Source: Enterorhabdus sp. P55
Lineage (GTDB): Bacteria > Actinomycetota > Coriobacteriia > Coriobacteriales > Eggerthellaceae
Direction of reading: 5' to 3'
Assembly: GCF_009911695.1 (NCBI RefSeq)
Contig: NZ_QWKK01000004.1
Span: 1-64,000, forward strand
Length of the DNA stretch: 64,000 nucleotides
In this document: positions 27,351 to 38,900 of the stretch, piece by piece
How positions within the stretch are numbered: position 1 is the first letter of the stretch
Layout of the letters: every line of letters begins with the position of its first letter
The notes under the pieces: model-generated
The model's database searches: none
Seen by the model: only the letters and a program-made list of their open reading frames with translations
What the model was told of the DNA's origin: nothing
Program-made: the position numbers and the translations under genes

Positions 27351-27486
27351 AGCGCGCCACGGTTCTGCGGGGAGACTTCAACAACGTGACACGTTGCGAA
27401 AGGGTGGAGCCCGCTGCAGTGCCGCGTGATGCGTCCGGTTGCATCGTATCATCCGATGCGCGCGGGCATCATCCCACGCCACGCAA

Positions 27487-27517
27487 CAAAAAACGCCCCG
27501 CGGATGGCGGGGCGTTT
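27487..27517 (-). terminator. terminator of tRNA-Ser(CGA)
   Basis: On the minus strand an 11-bp stem (AAACGCCCCGC / GCGGGGCGTTT, loop of 5) is followed by a run of T's, 10 nt after the tRNA. Confidence 0.92.
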
Positions 27518-27526
27518 CGCTGTTTC

Positions 27527-27619
27527 TGGCGGAGGAGGAGGGATTCGAACCCTCGTCACCGGGGTTACCGGTGAAACGGTTTTCGAGACCGCCGCATTCA
27601 ACCACTCTGCCACCCCTCC
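27527..27619 (-). tRNA. tRNA-Ser (anticodon CGA)
   Basis: Class II tRNA with a long variable arm (CACCGGTAACCCCGGTG). Acceptor GGAGGGG / CTCCTCC has one G-T pair. The anticodon loop reads TCTCGAAA, T arm GAGGGTTCGAATCCCTC, discriminator G, and CCA is encoded. Confidence 0.96.
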
Positions 27620-27709
27620 GCTTGGGGCGGGCGTCCGAGGACGCTCCCTATGACGGAAGGCGGGCGGTGGTTTGCGCTGCGTCTTCCCGAGCCGCATTCC
27701 TTCCCGGAG

Positions 27710-27725
27710 TGTTTCACGTGAAACG
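27710..27725. promoter_or_regulatory. parS: parS site 24 (15 of 16 bases)
   Basis: TGTTTCACGTGAAACG, with the last base G instead of A. It lies between the two tRNA-Ser genes and is the only imperfect copy I found and the last before the giant gene. Confidence 0.85.
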
Positions 27726-27749
27726 GGGAAGGGGGCTGTTAACTCTTAG

Positions 27750-27841
27750 TGGCGGAGAGGCGGGGATTCGAACCCCGGATACGCTTTTGGCGCATACACG
27801 ATTTCCAATCGTGCTCCTTCGGCCAGCTCGGACACCTCTCC
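27750..27841 (-). tRNA. tRNA-Ser (anticodon GGA)
   Basis: Class II tRNA: acceptor GGAGAGG / CCTCTCC, anticodon loop TTGGAAA, long variable arm around GCGCCAAAAGCG, T arm GGGGTTCGAATCCCC, discriminator G, encoded CCA. Confidence 0.96.
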
Positions 27842-28400
27842 GCTGCTTACAGGCCGACCGGCGATAATCGCCGATGCAGCAAATACGTAGTATAGCGGAC
27901 GCCTTGCGAGCTCACAAGCAGGATTTTTCTTTTGAGCAGAAGGAAGGGGGCGGTGAGTGCCGCGGCCTCTCTTGTAGGGTTTGTTGCCAAGCTGTAATAT
28001 ATCCAGGTTGCGCTGCGTTCTCGCGCCTCCGTGTTCCGCCGCCGGGTGGCCCGAGGACCGCAGCGTGGCATCCGGCGCGCGCCTCCGACCCGAATCTTCC
28101 CGCTAGCTATCAAGAACGCCAGGAGTCTGTCTCCGGAAAAGCCCCGACCCTTGCGCTCACTTGAGGCGCACTTGAGTCTCACTGACATATCACTTGAATT
28201 TCAGTGAGACTCAAGTGATGAAGTGAAGCGAAGGGCACCTGAGGGGAGGAAGGGGACGGTGAAAGGCCGCGTTTTCGTCGTCCCATCATGTGGAGAGTTG
28301 GCGCTTCGGGGGCGGTTTCGGGGTTCTTTCAGCCTATTTTCAGGTTCGAGTGACTAAAATGGGGCAGTTTTCGTAACGTAACAGGAAGGCTACCCACACG
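27842..28400. other. intergenic region between tRNA-Ser(GGA) and foldase copy 2
   Basis: No supported gene. A 96-codon plus-strand frame (27874-28164) is Arg/Pro/Cys-rich without a ribosome-binding site or family resemblance. The main structure is the 17-bp inverted repeat at 28169-28217. Confidence 0.65.
28169..28217. promoter_or_regulatory. 17-bp perfect inverted repeat, possible operator
   Basis: CACTTGAGTCTCACTGA at 28169-28185 and its exact reverse complement at 28201-28217, separated by 15 bp. The heptamer CACTTGA also occurs just upstream (28158-28164) and inside the loop (28191-28197). No T run follows, so it looks more like a protein-binding site or RNA structure than a terminator. 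It lies about 185 bp before the foldase copy 2 start. Confidence 0.6.
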
Positions 28401-29624
28401 ATGCTTACACTTTCGAATCTCAAACGCTTCGGCGCCGTGGCGGTGAGCGCGGCGCTCGTTGCCACCATGGCCGGCTGCGCTGCCGGCGGCAACGGTATCT
28501 CCGATACCTCCCAGGGCACTGCCGCCACCCTGAACGGCAAGCCCATCGGCGAGAAGGCCATCACGGAGTACGTCGCCGAGTTCCGCGAGTCCGCCGACCT
28601 CACCGACGACGATGCCTGGGGCCAGTGGATGGTCTCCAACGGCTACACGCCCGAGTCCGTCCGCGAGGAGGTCATCAACTTCTACGCCGACAAGCTCCTG
28701 CTCGACCAGGCGGCCGAGGAGAAGGGCATCAAGATCGAGCAGTCCGAGATCGACGACCAGCTCTCCCAGGCCAAGGCCATGTTCGAGAGCGAGGACAAGT
28801 GGAAGGAAGCCCTCGAGCAGAGCGGCATGACCGAGGAAGAGTACATCGACGAGGTCATCCGCACCAACCTTCTGCAGCAGAAGATTCAGGAGGCCCTCAC
28901 CAGCGAGGAAGGCACCGGCTCGTCCGACGAGGAGCTGCTGGCCTACCTGCAGGACAGCGCGTCGCTGCTTGACGGCACCAAGCGCTCGAGCCACATCCTC
29001 TTCAACAGCGAGGATCGCGACACGGCCGAGCAGGTGCTCGAGCGCATCAACTCCGGTGAGCTAGACTTCGCCGCGGCGGCCGAGCAGTACTCCGCCGACA
29101 CCGGCAGCGCCGCCCAGGGCGGTGACGTGGGCTGGGATGCCACCGCGTCTTTCGTGACCGGCTACCAGAACGCCCTCGAGGGCCTGGAGAAGGATCAGGT
29201 GAGCGACCTGGTCGAGAGCGACTACGGCATCCACATCATCAAGTGCACCGACGTGTACAACGTGCCGGAGGGCGGCATCACCGAGCTCGGCCAGGTGCCG
29301 GAGGAGATTGTCGAGACCGTCCGCACCAACATGACGGCCAGCTCGGGCACGACCTCGTTCTACTCCTGGTACAGCGACTACCGTGACGCGGCCGACCTGG
29401 TGATCAACCCCATGCCGGAGAAGCTCCCCTATGCCATCGACCTCTCGGCCTACCAGGCTGCCACGCCTGACGTGACCGCTGAGGACCCGGGTGCGACCGA
29501 GGGTGCGGCCGACCAGGGCAGCGCCGACGCCGGTTCCGCGCAGGGCGCCGACGCGCAGGGCGCTGACGCGGGCGCTCCCGCCTCTGGAGGCTCCGCGAGC
29601 GGAAGCGGCACCACGAGCAACTAG
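28401..29624 (+). CDS. parvulin-type peptidyl-prolyl isomerase lipoprotein (foldase), copy 2
   Basis: Paralogue of the protein at 25471, with 407 residues. The lipoprotein signal ends in ATMAGC, lipidation at Cys26. The SurA_N-like region holds the shared WGQWMVSNGYTPESVREEVI block. The PPIC rotamase domain covers about 190-282 (KRSSHILF, DFAAAAEQYS, GGDVGWD, YGIHIIKCTDV). The acidic Ala/Gly/Asp tail ends in SASGSGTTSN. Domain order and several exact motifs match copy 1, so the pair arose by gene duplication. ATG at 28401 has AGGAAGG about 11 nt upstream. It is immediately upstream of the giant surface-protein gene, separated by a terminator and that gene's own promoter. Confidence 0.92.
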   Translation: MLTLSNLKRFGAVAVSAALVATMAGCAAGGNGISDTSQGTAATLNGKPIGEKAITEYVAEFRESADLTDDDAWGQWMVSNGYTPESVREEVINFYADKLLLDQAAEEKGIKIEQSEIDDQLSQAKAMFESEDKWKEALEQSGMTEEEYIDEVIRTNLLQQKIQEALTSEEGTGSSDEELLAYLQDSASLLDGTKRSSHILFNSEDRDTAEQVLERINSGELDFAAAAEQYSADTGSAAQGGDVGWDATASFVTGYQNALEGLEKDQVSDLVESDYGIHIIKCTDVYNVPEGGITELGQVPEEIVETVRTNMTASSGTTSFYSWYSDYRDAADLVINPMPEKLPYAIDLSAYQAATPDVTAEDPGATEGAADQGSADAGSAQGADAQGADAGAPASGGSASGSGTTSN

Positions 29625-29649
29625 CAAGCTCTCAGCTATCACGCGCACG

Positions 29650-29687
29650 AAGGGCGTGTCCCCTAACGGGGGGCACGCCCTTTTTTT
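29650..29687 (+). terminator. terminator after foldase copy 2
   Basis: Stem of about 12 bp (AGGGCGTG-T-CCC / GGG-G-CACGCCCT) with a short loop and a run of seven T's, about 25 bp after the stop. Confidence 0.92.
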
Positions 29688-29719
29688 GTGCGGGGGGGGG
29701 TCCCAATGTAGCTATTTCA

Positions 29720-29748
29720 TTGCAAAAATGTAACGCCATATTTACAAT
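29720..29748 (+). promoter_or_regulatory. predicted promoter of the giant surface-protein gene
   Basis: TTGCAA (29720-29725), an exact 17-bp spacer and TACAAT (29743-29748), inside an AT-rich island. RNA would start near 29755, giving a leader of about 165 nt. The leader opens with a small inverted repeat (GAAGGCA / TGCCTTC, 29757-29780). The gene therefore has its own transcript apart from the foldase. Confidence 0.65.
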
Positions 29749-29920
29749 TGGGGGTTGAAGGCAGAGGGAAGTGTGCCTTCTAGAAGCGCATTGGCGAGGC
29801 TCTGGGCAGAGGGCTTCGTGCTCTTGGAGGGGCCGGCGGGGCAAGGCCGGCTCTGAGAAGGACAACTATCAGCTGAGGGCGGCGTTTTGCGCTGTCCAGC
29901 GATGCTCCATTGGAGTGAGA

Positions 29921-32900
29921 ATGGTGAGTTCAATGAACGGCAGAACAGGCTTTCCCGATCACCACGAGGCAGACCCGTCGCGCATGCAGGCGCTCATGGA
30001 CGAGGGACAGCGCTTAGATTCGGCCGAGCCTCCTCGCGACGACGCTACCCGCGAGGAGGCATACGAGGCGTACGTAGCAGCGCGATCCACGGGCTCCCGT
30101 GCGTCTCGTCGTGCCCTGGAGCGGGCTGAGCGCGCTCGCGCACGCGCGGCCGCACGCGCGCGCGTATATAGCGGGGATGCGAAGACCGCCGCTGACCAGG
30201 TGGTTAACTCGTTCCGGACGCGTCCCTGGGTGCGCGCGGTCTCCGCGGTGATGGCCGTGCTCCTGGCCGTCACGCTGTTCGACGTGACGGGCCTGCGTCC
30301 CCTGATGTTCGACGTGTCCAACGACGACGCCACCGCCGCCACCGAGCAGGCGAACGACGCCACGAAGGACGAAAACGACCCGACCGCCGCCGATGCGAAC
30401 GACCCGGCCGCCGCGGATGCCGACGATCCCGCCGCCGCAGACGCCGCGAACGACGCCGCGACCCCTGCCGAGGACACCACCGGCGCCGACACCGACACCG
30501 AAGCGCCCTCTGCCGAGGACGACGCCGCTGCCGACCAGCCCGCCGCCGAGCCTCAGGATCCCGCCGCCGCGAAGGCGGCCCTGCTGCAGCAGGTGGCCGA
30601 CGAGCCGCTGGACGCCGACGTGCTGGCCTCGCTCAAGCCGACGTCCCTGACGGATGCGGCCGACGTGCTTCCCCGCCTCACCGACGACACCGAGGACGCG
30701 GCCGCCGTGGCGAGCCGCATCAACCCGTTCATCGACGTGTGGGGCGCGCCGCTCATGGAGGGCACCACGTTCTACGCCAAGTCCAACCGCGCGAAGGCCC
30801 GTCTTGACCTGGGCAACCTGGGCCAGCTGCTTGAGGGCGGCTACGTGGCCGGCTCGGCCGACGGCGACGTGCTGACGGCCACCATCGAGCTGCCCTACCT
30901 GTACCGCGTGTCCGATGACGCGCTCTCCGCCACGCTCTCGCAGGAGGAGTGGCGCCTGCGCACCGCGCTGTGGTCCGAGGCCTCCAAGGCCGACGCGCCC
31001 GCCGACTACCAGGCCGTGGCCTCCGCAGCCGCCGCCCGCGCCGCCAATCCCGACGACACGGCCCGCGCCCCGCGCGTGGCCCTGTTCGCCGACGGCGTGC
31101 CGGCCGGCTGGTCGCTGTGGCAGGAGCACGACGGCGCCTACGTCGCGCTCACCGACGCCGACCTGCGCGCCGGCGTGTCCGGCCGCGTGATCCTGCGCTG
31201 GGAGGGCACCGACCCTGAGCGCCCCGGCCAGCTCTCCGCCGTCGACGTGGCCGCGGCCAGCCCTTCCTTCGAGCTGGGCTTTACCGGAGCTGTGCCCGAG
31301 GACGAGTCCGTCAACGTCTCCTACGGCTTCGAGCTGCAGAGCTACACCGCGCCCCTCACCGAGGAGCAGGAGGCCGCCGCGGCCATCGACCCCGAGTCTC
31401 CCGAGGCTCAGCCCACGGTGACCGTCGGCAAGGCCCTGCGCAAGGCGTCGGGCGCCATCGCGCTCACCAACGCCGACTCCAAGGCCAAGGCCGAGCTGTC
31501 CGTCTCCAGCCTGGGCACCCCCACGATGCCGCAAGCCGACGGTGCGGGCACCGGCTGGTGGCACGCGCTGGCCACCTTCGCCATGCCGCGTGACGTGGTG
31601 GCCGCGAGCTCCCTGGCGCTCACTGCGCAGTGGCGCGCCGACTGGCAGGGCGAAGGCGGCATCTCCACCGCATCGCTCGCGCGCTTCCGCGTGGCGAAGG
31701 ATGGGGACGACGAGGCCGCCCGCGCTGCTGGCTACGTCGACCAGCTGGCCGCCGGCGCAGCCGTCGACGTGAGCGCCGAGACCCTGGCCCAGAACACCTA
31801 CCGCGGCGTGCCCGGCCAGGGCGGCGCCGTCATCCTGGACGTCACCGACCTGACCGATCGCCAGATCGCCACCATCGACGCGGCCGACCCCGCCACCATC
31901 GAGGCGCTCGGCCTGGAGCCCATCCCCTACGAGCTGGCTGCCGACGGCACCATCCGCGTGCTGCGCGACAAGGCCGCCGGGCGCGTGGAGCCCGAGAAGC
32001 AGCGCCGGCTGCTGGTGGCCGCGCCCTTCGCCGAGTCGGCGCTCGTCGACGCGCCGCTGCCCGAGGGCGCCGTGCCCGACGCCACGCCCGGCTACCAGCC
32101 CGTCATTGCCACCTTCGGCCTGCAGGCCGGCTCGGTGGACGACGGCAAGCCCGTCTACCTGACCGACATCACCGAGCTCGCCGCCACCTTCGAGCGCGGC
32201 GCGGCCCCCGAGCAGCCGGCTCCCGGCGATGACGAGCCCGCCGACGACCCCGATGCCGCCGACGAGCCCGCCGCCCCGGCCGAGCCCGACGAGAACGGCG
32301 TCACCCCGCCCACCGGCCCGTCGGTCGAGCTCAAGGACGGCCCGACCGTCCCGATGGCGCCTACGGTGGACAACCTGATGGCCGTCGGCGGCAGCTTCAC
32401 CGTCATGCGCTCTCCGCTCCGCGCCGCTGGCAGCTCGCGTGCGGCGGTGGACTGGAACAACATCATGGATCCGTACTCCACGCTCCTCACCGAGAACGAG
32501 GCGCTCCCGGGCACGGTGAACACCTGGCTCATCAAGGGGTCATTGGAGATCACCCGCATCAACCTGACGGCCGACTTCAGCTTCAACATCGGCTATCTGG
32601 GCGATCAGCAGAACAAGACGAAGTTCACGGTGAACATCCCCTACCTGTACTTCGACGACAAGTACTCCGTGTGGCAGGCCTACACCTATGACGACTACCA
32701 GGCGGCCATCAAGAAGTACCACGAATACAACGTCGGCCGCGAGATGAGCCTGCGCCTCATCCCCGATACGAGCTTCTTCACCCAGTGGGACGTGAAGGAC
32801 GACCGCAACCGCTCCATCACCGCATCCACCTACAACATTCACTACAAGGACGGCCTGGTGGGCTCGTTCACGTTCTCCTACAAGGGCCTCAACGCCCGTG

Positions 32901-35900
32901 GCGAGATGGACGTCAACTTCAAGCGCCCTGAGTTCCAGGTGGAGTTCCGCGGCACCATCCCCGAGAACACGGGCGCCACCGTCCTCATAGGCGGCGACGC
33001 GACGCTCTACAACGACATGACCACCAAGCACACGGGTAACTTCCACCGCGATCCCGGCAAGATGGAGACGGGCGACATCCACAACCGCACCATGACCTTC
33101 ATCAAGACCAACCTGCAGTGGAACACCACGGTCACCAACATGTGGAGCCCTGCCATGTGGGACCGGTACAACTACATGGTGTACCGCGTGGAGACGGTGA
33201 ACACGTCGGAGGACAAGGACACCCTCATCGACTACTTCGGCAACGTGTTCAAGTACCCCACCAACGAGCAGGGTGGCGGCGGCATGCGCCTTGAGGACGT
33301 CATGGCCTTCTGGGCCGAAGACGGCTCGGCGATCAAGAACCCCTCGGCCAACCTGAAGGGCCCCAACGGCAACGACAACCTCATCGGCAAGCCGATGGAA
33401 GGCGGCGTGCTCATCTATGACGTCACCAATGTGGATGACATCATCTGGAGCGGCGTGGAAAACGGCGGCCTTGACCTCGACAAGTTCACCAACATCGACG
33501 ACTTCCTCGGCAAGACCGACCCGACCACGGGAGAGCCGCTGGTCACGCAGCTCCCGTACGTGACGGGTGGTTTCAACAACTCCATCTCTGTCCGTATTAC
33601 GGAAAACGAAGGCGGCACCCTCATTCCGCAGGGGGACAACGACCACATGGTCATGCTCTTGGCGCTGCCCTATACCAACAACTTCACGCCGTTCACGATG
33701 AACGGCAACAAGGTGTATCCGAACGTGTCGCTCGACACCACGACCACCGTCTACTTCGGCGGCCGCGGCGAAGATGACTACTCTTGGGCCAAGACGCTCT
33801 ACAACTCCGACTCGTTCAAGGAGGCGAAGAACGGCTTCGAGTACACGAAGGAGGCCTACAACCGCCTGGGGAACAACTGGACGGGCGACGCGCGCGACCG
33901 CCTGGGCTATCTGACCAAGTACCGCATCTCCGGCATCAAGACCACGGGCAACATGCCCGTCTCCTCCAACGACCTCTCCCTGCCCTTTGGCGCGGTGATC
34001 AACGACACCATGCCCGACAACTACGAGCTGGTGAACGTCGAGTTCCGCATGAAGAAGGATCACCTGGTGGCGGGAGACACCGTCCCCTACGACCTGTCCG
34101 ACTACCTTTATATAGACGGCGCGGGCAGCCCCGCGAGCGCTATCCAGTTCGAGGTGCGCACCGGCCCTGACAAGGGCGGCCCCACCGCCCCGCGCCAGTG
34201 GGTGACCTTGACAGGAAGCCCGCAGTACGTGGGCCCCGACCCCAACGACAGCGCCTACGTCATCTACCGCGTGGGCGGCACGACCAGCACTGACGGCATC
34301 GCCGCGCAGCTGGAGGCCAGGGGCATCGCCGCCAAGCCGCGCAACTCCGTCGTGGGCAGCACGAGCACGTCTATGGCCTTCACCGGCAAGATGCGCTTCC
34401 TCATGGCCAACGAGCTGCCGAAGAACACCAACCTGCCCGTGGACATCACCATCCACGGCATCATGCGCTCGCCCATCAGCAACGGCGCGGACGGCCGCTA
34501 CACCAACACCGTCGACGGCGAGTACGGCCGCAAGCAGTGGGTGGTCCCCGCGCAGAAGTACGACACCGCCAAGTACTACGGCGCCACCTCCCAGGCGAGC
34601 CTGCTGCCCGAGAGCGGCGTGCGTCCCTGGGTGGGCGGCGCGGGCTTCGACACGCCCGACGGCGCGGCCGTGCCCAACTTCAGCGCGTGGAACGGCACCG
34701 AGAACGCGCCGCTCAACGAGTCGCGCTCGGGCTTCATCTTCCACCTGGGCAACAACTCCTCGTCCATGATCGAGCCGGGCACGTTCACCACTACCAACAT
34801 GCGCGTGGCCGACCACCGCTTCACCGGCCTGTATGATGGCAGCCTGCGCATCAACGAGTATCGCGGATTCGATACGAGCGCCATCGAGCTTTCGCCTGCG
34901 CTGTGGAGCAACTCGAACATCTCCAGCATCCGCGTGTGGTACCAGAACCCCAACTACAACTTCGGCTCCGGATCGTCCGCGAGCAACATCACCTACAAGG
35001 ACATCCCGCGCGCTACCTTGGCGAGCACCTACCTTCAGGCTGACGGCAGCGTGGTCATTCCCAAGTCGGTGTGGGCGGGCTCGGGCCGGGACAACAACTA
35101 CTTCCTGCGCCTGGAGATCACCTTCGACAAGTTCGCCAGCGACATCCCCAACGCGGCCTCGCCGGCTGCCACGGGCACGCCCACCGTCATCCTGCGCGGT
35201 ACCACCAGCTACACCGGCCAGTACACGGTGACAGGCACGTTCACCACCAGCTACCAGCTGGGCGGCACGCCGGTGAAGGCGACGGGCAGCGGCACGCTCA
35301 ACGTCAACCCGGCTCAGCCGCGCGTCTACGCCAACGCCTACGAGGACGGCCTGGGATGGAGCAGCTGGAACCGGGAGCGTCCCTCGGCGCTGCTGCGCAA
35401 TCGCTCCGGGTTCGCGTTCCACTGGGGCAACTACAGCCCGACCGCGCTCGAGCCCGGCCGCTTCCGCACGACCGCCATGCCCTACGAGATGCATGACGGC
35501 ACGCGCCGCGGCTTCGAGACCGACTCGGTGCTCATCTCCAGCGAGGTGTTCGACTGCACCAACAACACGGTCAACGAGATTGTCGTGGTGGCGCTCGATG
35601 CCGACAACAACGAGGTCACCTACTCCTGGAAGAAGAACGACTCGACCGACCAGATCACCCCGCTCAAGGCGGCCGACGGCAGCGTGACGCTCACGCCCGC
35701 CCAGTGGGGCAACAACTACTTCAGCCGCATCGAGGTGCGCTTCGACGAGATGAACGCCAACGTATCGGCGGCTGTCGGCGGCAACGACCATGGCCCGCGC
35801 GTGAAGATTCACGGCACGACCACCTGGCTGGACAGCCAGCTGAAGGTCCAGGGCGAGCTGCGCAGCTGGTACACCTACCTCGACGACAACGGCGATGAGC

Positions 35901-38900
35901 AGATCGACGAGACGATGAACGTCAGCAGCATCGGCAAGGATGTGAACGGCACGTACATCGCCGGCTATCCCTGCGAGGCCATCCTGGCGCCGTACAACGC
36001 CAGCCCGGTGGTGGACGCCTATGCCTACGACGTGAAGAAGAGCCCCAAGTTCAGCGCCGCCGGGGGAACCCAGTCCGGCCCGCTCAACTCCAAGCGCTCC
36101 GGCTGGTACTTCCGCCTGCGCAACACCAACGACTCCTACGTCGACCCCGGCGTGTTCAGCACGTCCAACCTGACCTATCAGGTGATCGACGGGAAGAAGC
36201 GCGGCTACGACACCTCCTCGGTCACGCTGACCAAGGGCCTTCTGGCCAAGGGGCAGATCAGCAAGGTGCGCCTGTACTACTCGGTGAACGCCGAGGCTGA
36301 CAACTACGTGGAGATCCCCTGGAGGGCGGGCGCGGCCGGCGGCGCCGACCTCCAGCAGTACCTGGTGGCGGCCGGCAGCGCGCAGGCGACCGAGTACGGC
36401 GCCGACGCCGTGGGCAGCATCGTGCTGCCCTCCTCCGCGTGGAACGGCGAGTACTTCGCCCGCGTGGAGGTGTACTTCGACCGCTACGACCCCAACGTGA
36501 CCGCCACGCCCACGGGCAGCTACGACGACACGGCCGTCATCATCCACGGCATGCCCACGCAGATGGGCACGCGTACCATGTCGGGCACGTTCCGCACCCT
36601 GCACCTGGGCGACCAGGCCGACAACGACACGAAGGAGAAGTCCTCCACCGCGTCGGCCAAGCTGACGGCCAACACCATCAACCCGCAGATCACCATGGCG
36701 GCCGGCTGGTCGCTTGACGGCACCGCCCACGACTCCGGCGTGCGCCATGGCGCCGGCGACCGCGCGGGCATCAACGTGGCGGCCGATGTCGTGCCCTACC
36801 GCTGGGGAGAGAACCCCGCCCGCGAGAAGGCGTGGTTCCAGTACTCGCTCACCAACAACACGGAGTGCTCGGGCGATGAGGTGTACTTCGACCTGGCCGT
36901 TGACGAGATGGCCGCCGACACCGACGCCAACCGCGGCGAGTTCCGCGGCTTCGTCGGCCGCGAGCTGGTGATAGCCGGCTTCAGCAAGAACGACAAGGGC
37001 GCGTGGGTGCACTCCTCGGGCACGCTGCACGGCATCGACGTGTACGATCACACCGGCGCCAAGGCCCTGAGCCTGACCATGGACGACCTGGCTCCCTTCA
37101 TCGACGCCTCGGGCGTGCTGACGCTGCCCTTCAAGGCCAACGTCAACGGCACGGTGACTAACATCGGCGTCAAGAAGGTGCGCCTGAACTACCAGACGCT
37201 CAACGAGTGGGTGAAGGACGACAAGACCCTGGTGGCGCGCATCTACGGCATGATGGAGACCCACGGCGCGGCCGTGAACAACGCCAACCGCTACTGGGTG
37301 CCGGCAACGAGCCAGCACAACGGCTACTGGGTTCCGGCTGATCCCATGTACCAGTACCGCTACACCACGGGCAGCTGCGCGTTCGGACCCATCGACGACC
37401 GCTACAACGACGCTGCCGGCAACCACTCCATTGGCCGCACGGAGTCGTGGCGCAGCTACATCGGGTGGTTCGACTGGGCGTCGAGCTCCTACGCCTACCG
37501 CGACGCGTACACCGCCCCTGGCCAGACGGCCCCGCTCATGGCCGCCGCCCAGGGTGACCCGGTGGAGGTCGTACACTACGCGGACGGCTCCGGCTATCAC
37601 TTCACCGCGAACAACAACACCAACTCGCGCTCGGACTACAACGTCATCACCTACGACCTCACGTCGGTGGGCAACAAGCTCACGGTGAGCAACCCGGCGG
37701 AAGTGTACGGCTTCCTTACCAAGGAGGTGACGCTGAGCGCCGGCGTGGTGGACGCGGGCAAGTACTGGGACGAGCTGGATGACGGCACGGGCAACTCGCG
37801 CCTGGGCAAGTCCACGCTCAAGTCCGTCAACTTCTACTTCGTCGACTCCGCTACGGGCGCGGTTCCCACCACGCCCAGCGTGTCACTGACCCCGGATCAG
37901 CTGCAGGCCTACAAGCAGCCCGACGGCAGCTACAAGATGGTGGTGCACACCGACGCCGATGCCGGCCTGACGGCGGGCGCCGACTTCACCGCGCAGGCGT
38001 CCAAGTACCTGCGCAAGGTAACGCTCAACTACGACGTGATAGACCCGGCGTACTTCGGGCAGCAGATGACCGCCGACTTCAAGGGCCAGACCACGTGGTG
38101 GTCGAACTACGACACCACCGTGCATATGGACGGCGTCATGACCGCCGTGCAGACGGGCACCGGCTTCCCCGGCGGCAACTACGTCGCCCGCTCCACGCGC
38201 CGAGACCCGAGCCTGCTCACGGGCCGCCCCTACCTCAACGTGACCACCCATGGCAAGTACGTGGACATGGGCGAGGGCAGCTACGGCACCACGGCCACGA
38301 GTGACAACAACATCACCCGCGTCAGCGTTCCCTATGACCGCGACTTCGTGCTGTGGGCGCAGTTCGAGAACAGCCACGCCTACAACATGATCGACGACGC
38401 CGATGTGGACCTGGCCCTGGGCCTGGCGCGCGAGAGCGGCATCGTCACGCCCCCGGGCGGCAGCGTGACCGGCAGCGCCACGGCGTGGACCGGCTTCCAC
38501 ACCACCAAGATGGTCATCGCGGCCGAGTACCTGCAGCAGTGGGGCAAGCCAGGCAAGATCCAGCTGACCGGCGCGCTCTCGTCCGAGGCCACCGCCTCGC
38601 TCAAGGCCACCCTCGAGCCGCAGATCGACGCGACCACCGGCGACCTCGCCGGCTTCAAGAGCGGCGCGCGCACCTTCGCCATCCAGGCCGACGGCAGCTT
38701 CGAGCTCACGGAGAAGGATCTCATCGACCTGGGCATCCAGGAGCTCACCAACGTCAAGCTGCTCGACTGGCGCGACATGGAGCGCCGCACCTACCAGGCT
38801 GCCGGCGGCGCGGAGGTGCAGCGCATCTACTTCTACGGCTTCAGCGACAAGGACCTGGGCACCACCATCACGGGCCTGAGCGCCAACACCACGGTGTTCC

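Larger units (their letters stand above)
26737..27486. other. repeat-rich non-coding region with two parS sites
   Basis: After a hairpin (26756-26791) there is no gene I can support. Overlapping frames are GC-driven, rich in Arg, Pro and Ala, and lack ribosome-binding sites. The region carries two parS sites in identical 28-bp contexts (26860-26887 and 27263-27290), degenerate GATGGGGC repeats (about 26949-27110) and a 30-bp tandem repeat (about 27291-27350). Confidence 0.7.

Noticed and set aside
27439-27867. 142-codon plus-strand frame over the tRNA-Ser genes
   Set aside because: It reads through two tRNA genes on the opposite strand, a common false call.
32540-37600. 1,686-codon open frame on the minus strand
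   Set aside because: Antisense shadow of the giant gene, with no start signal and no recognisable domains.
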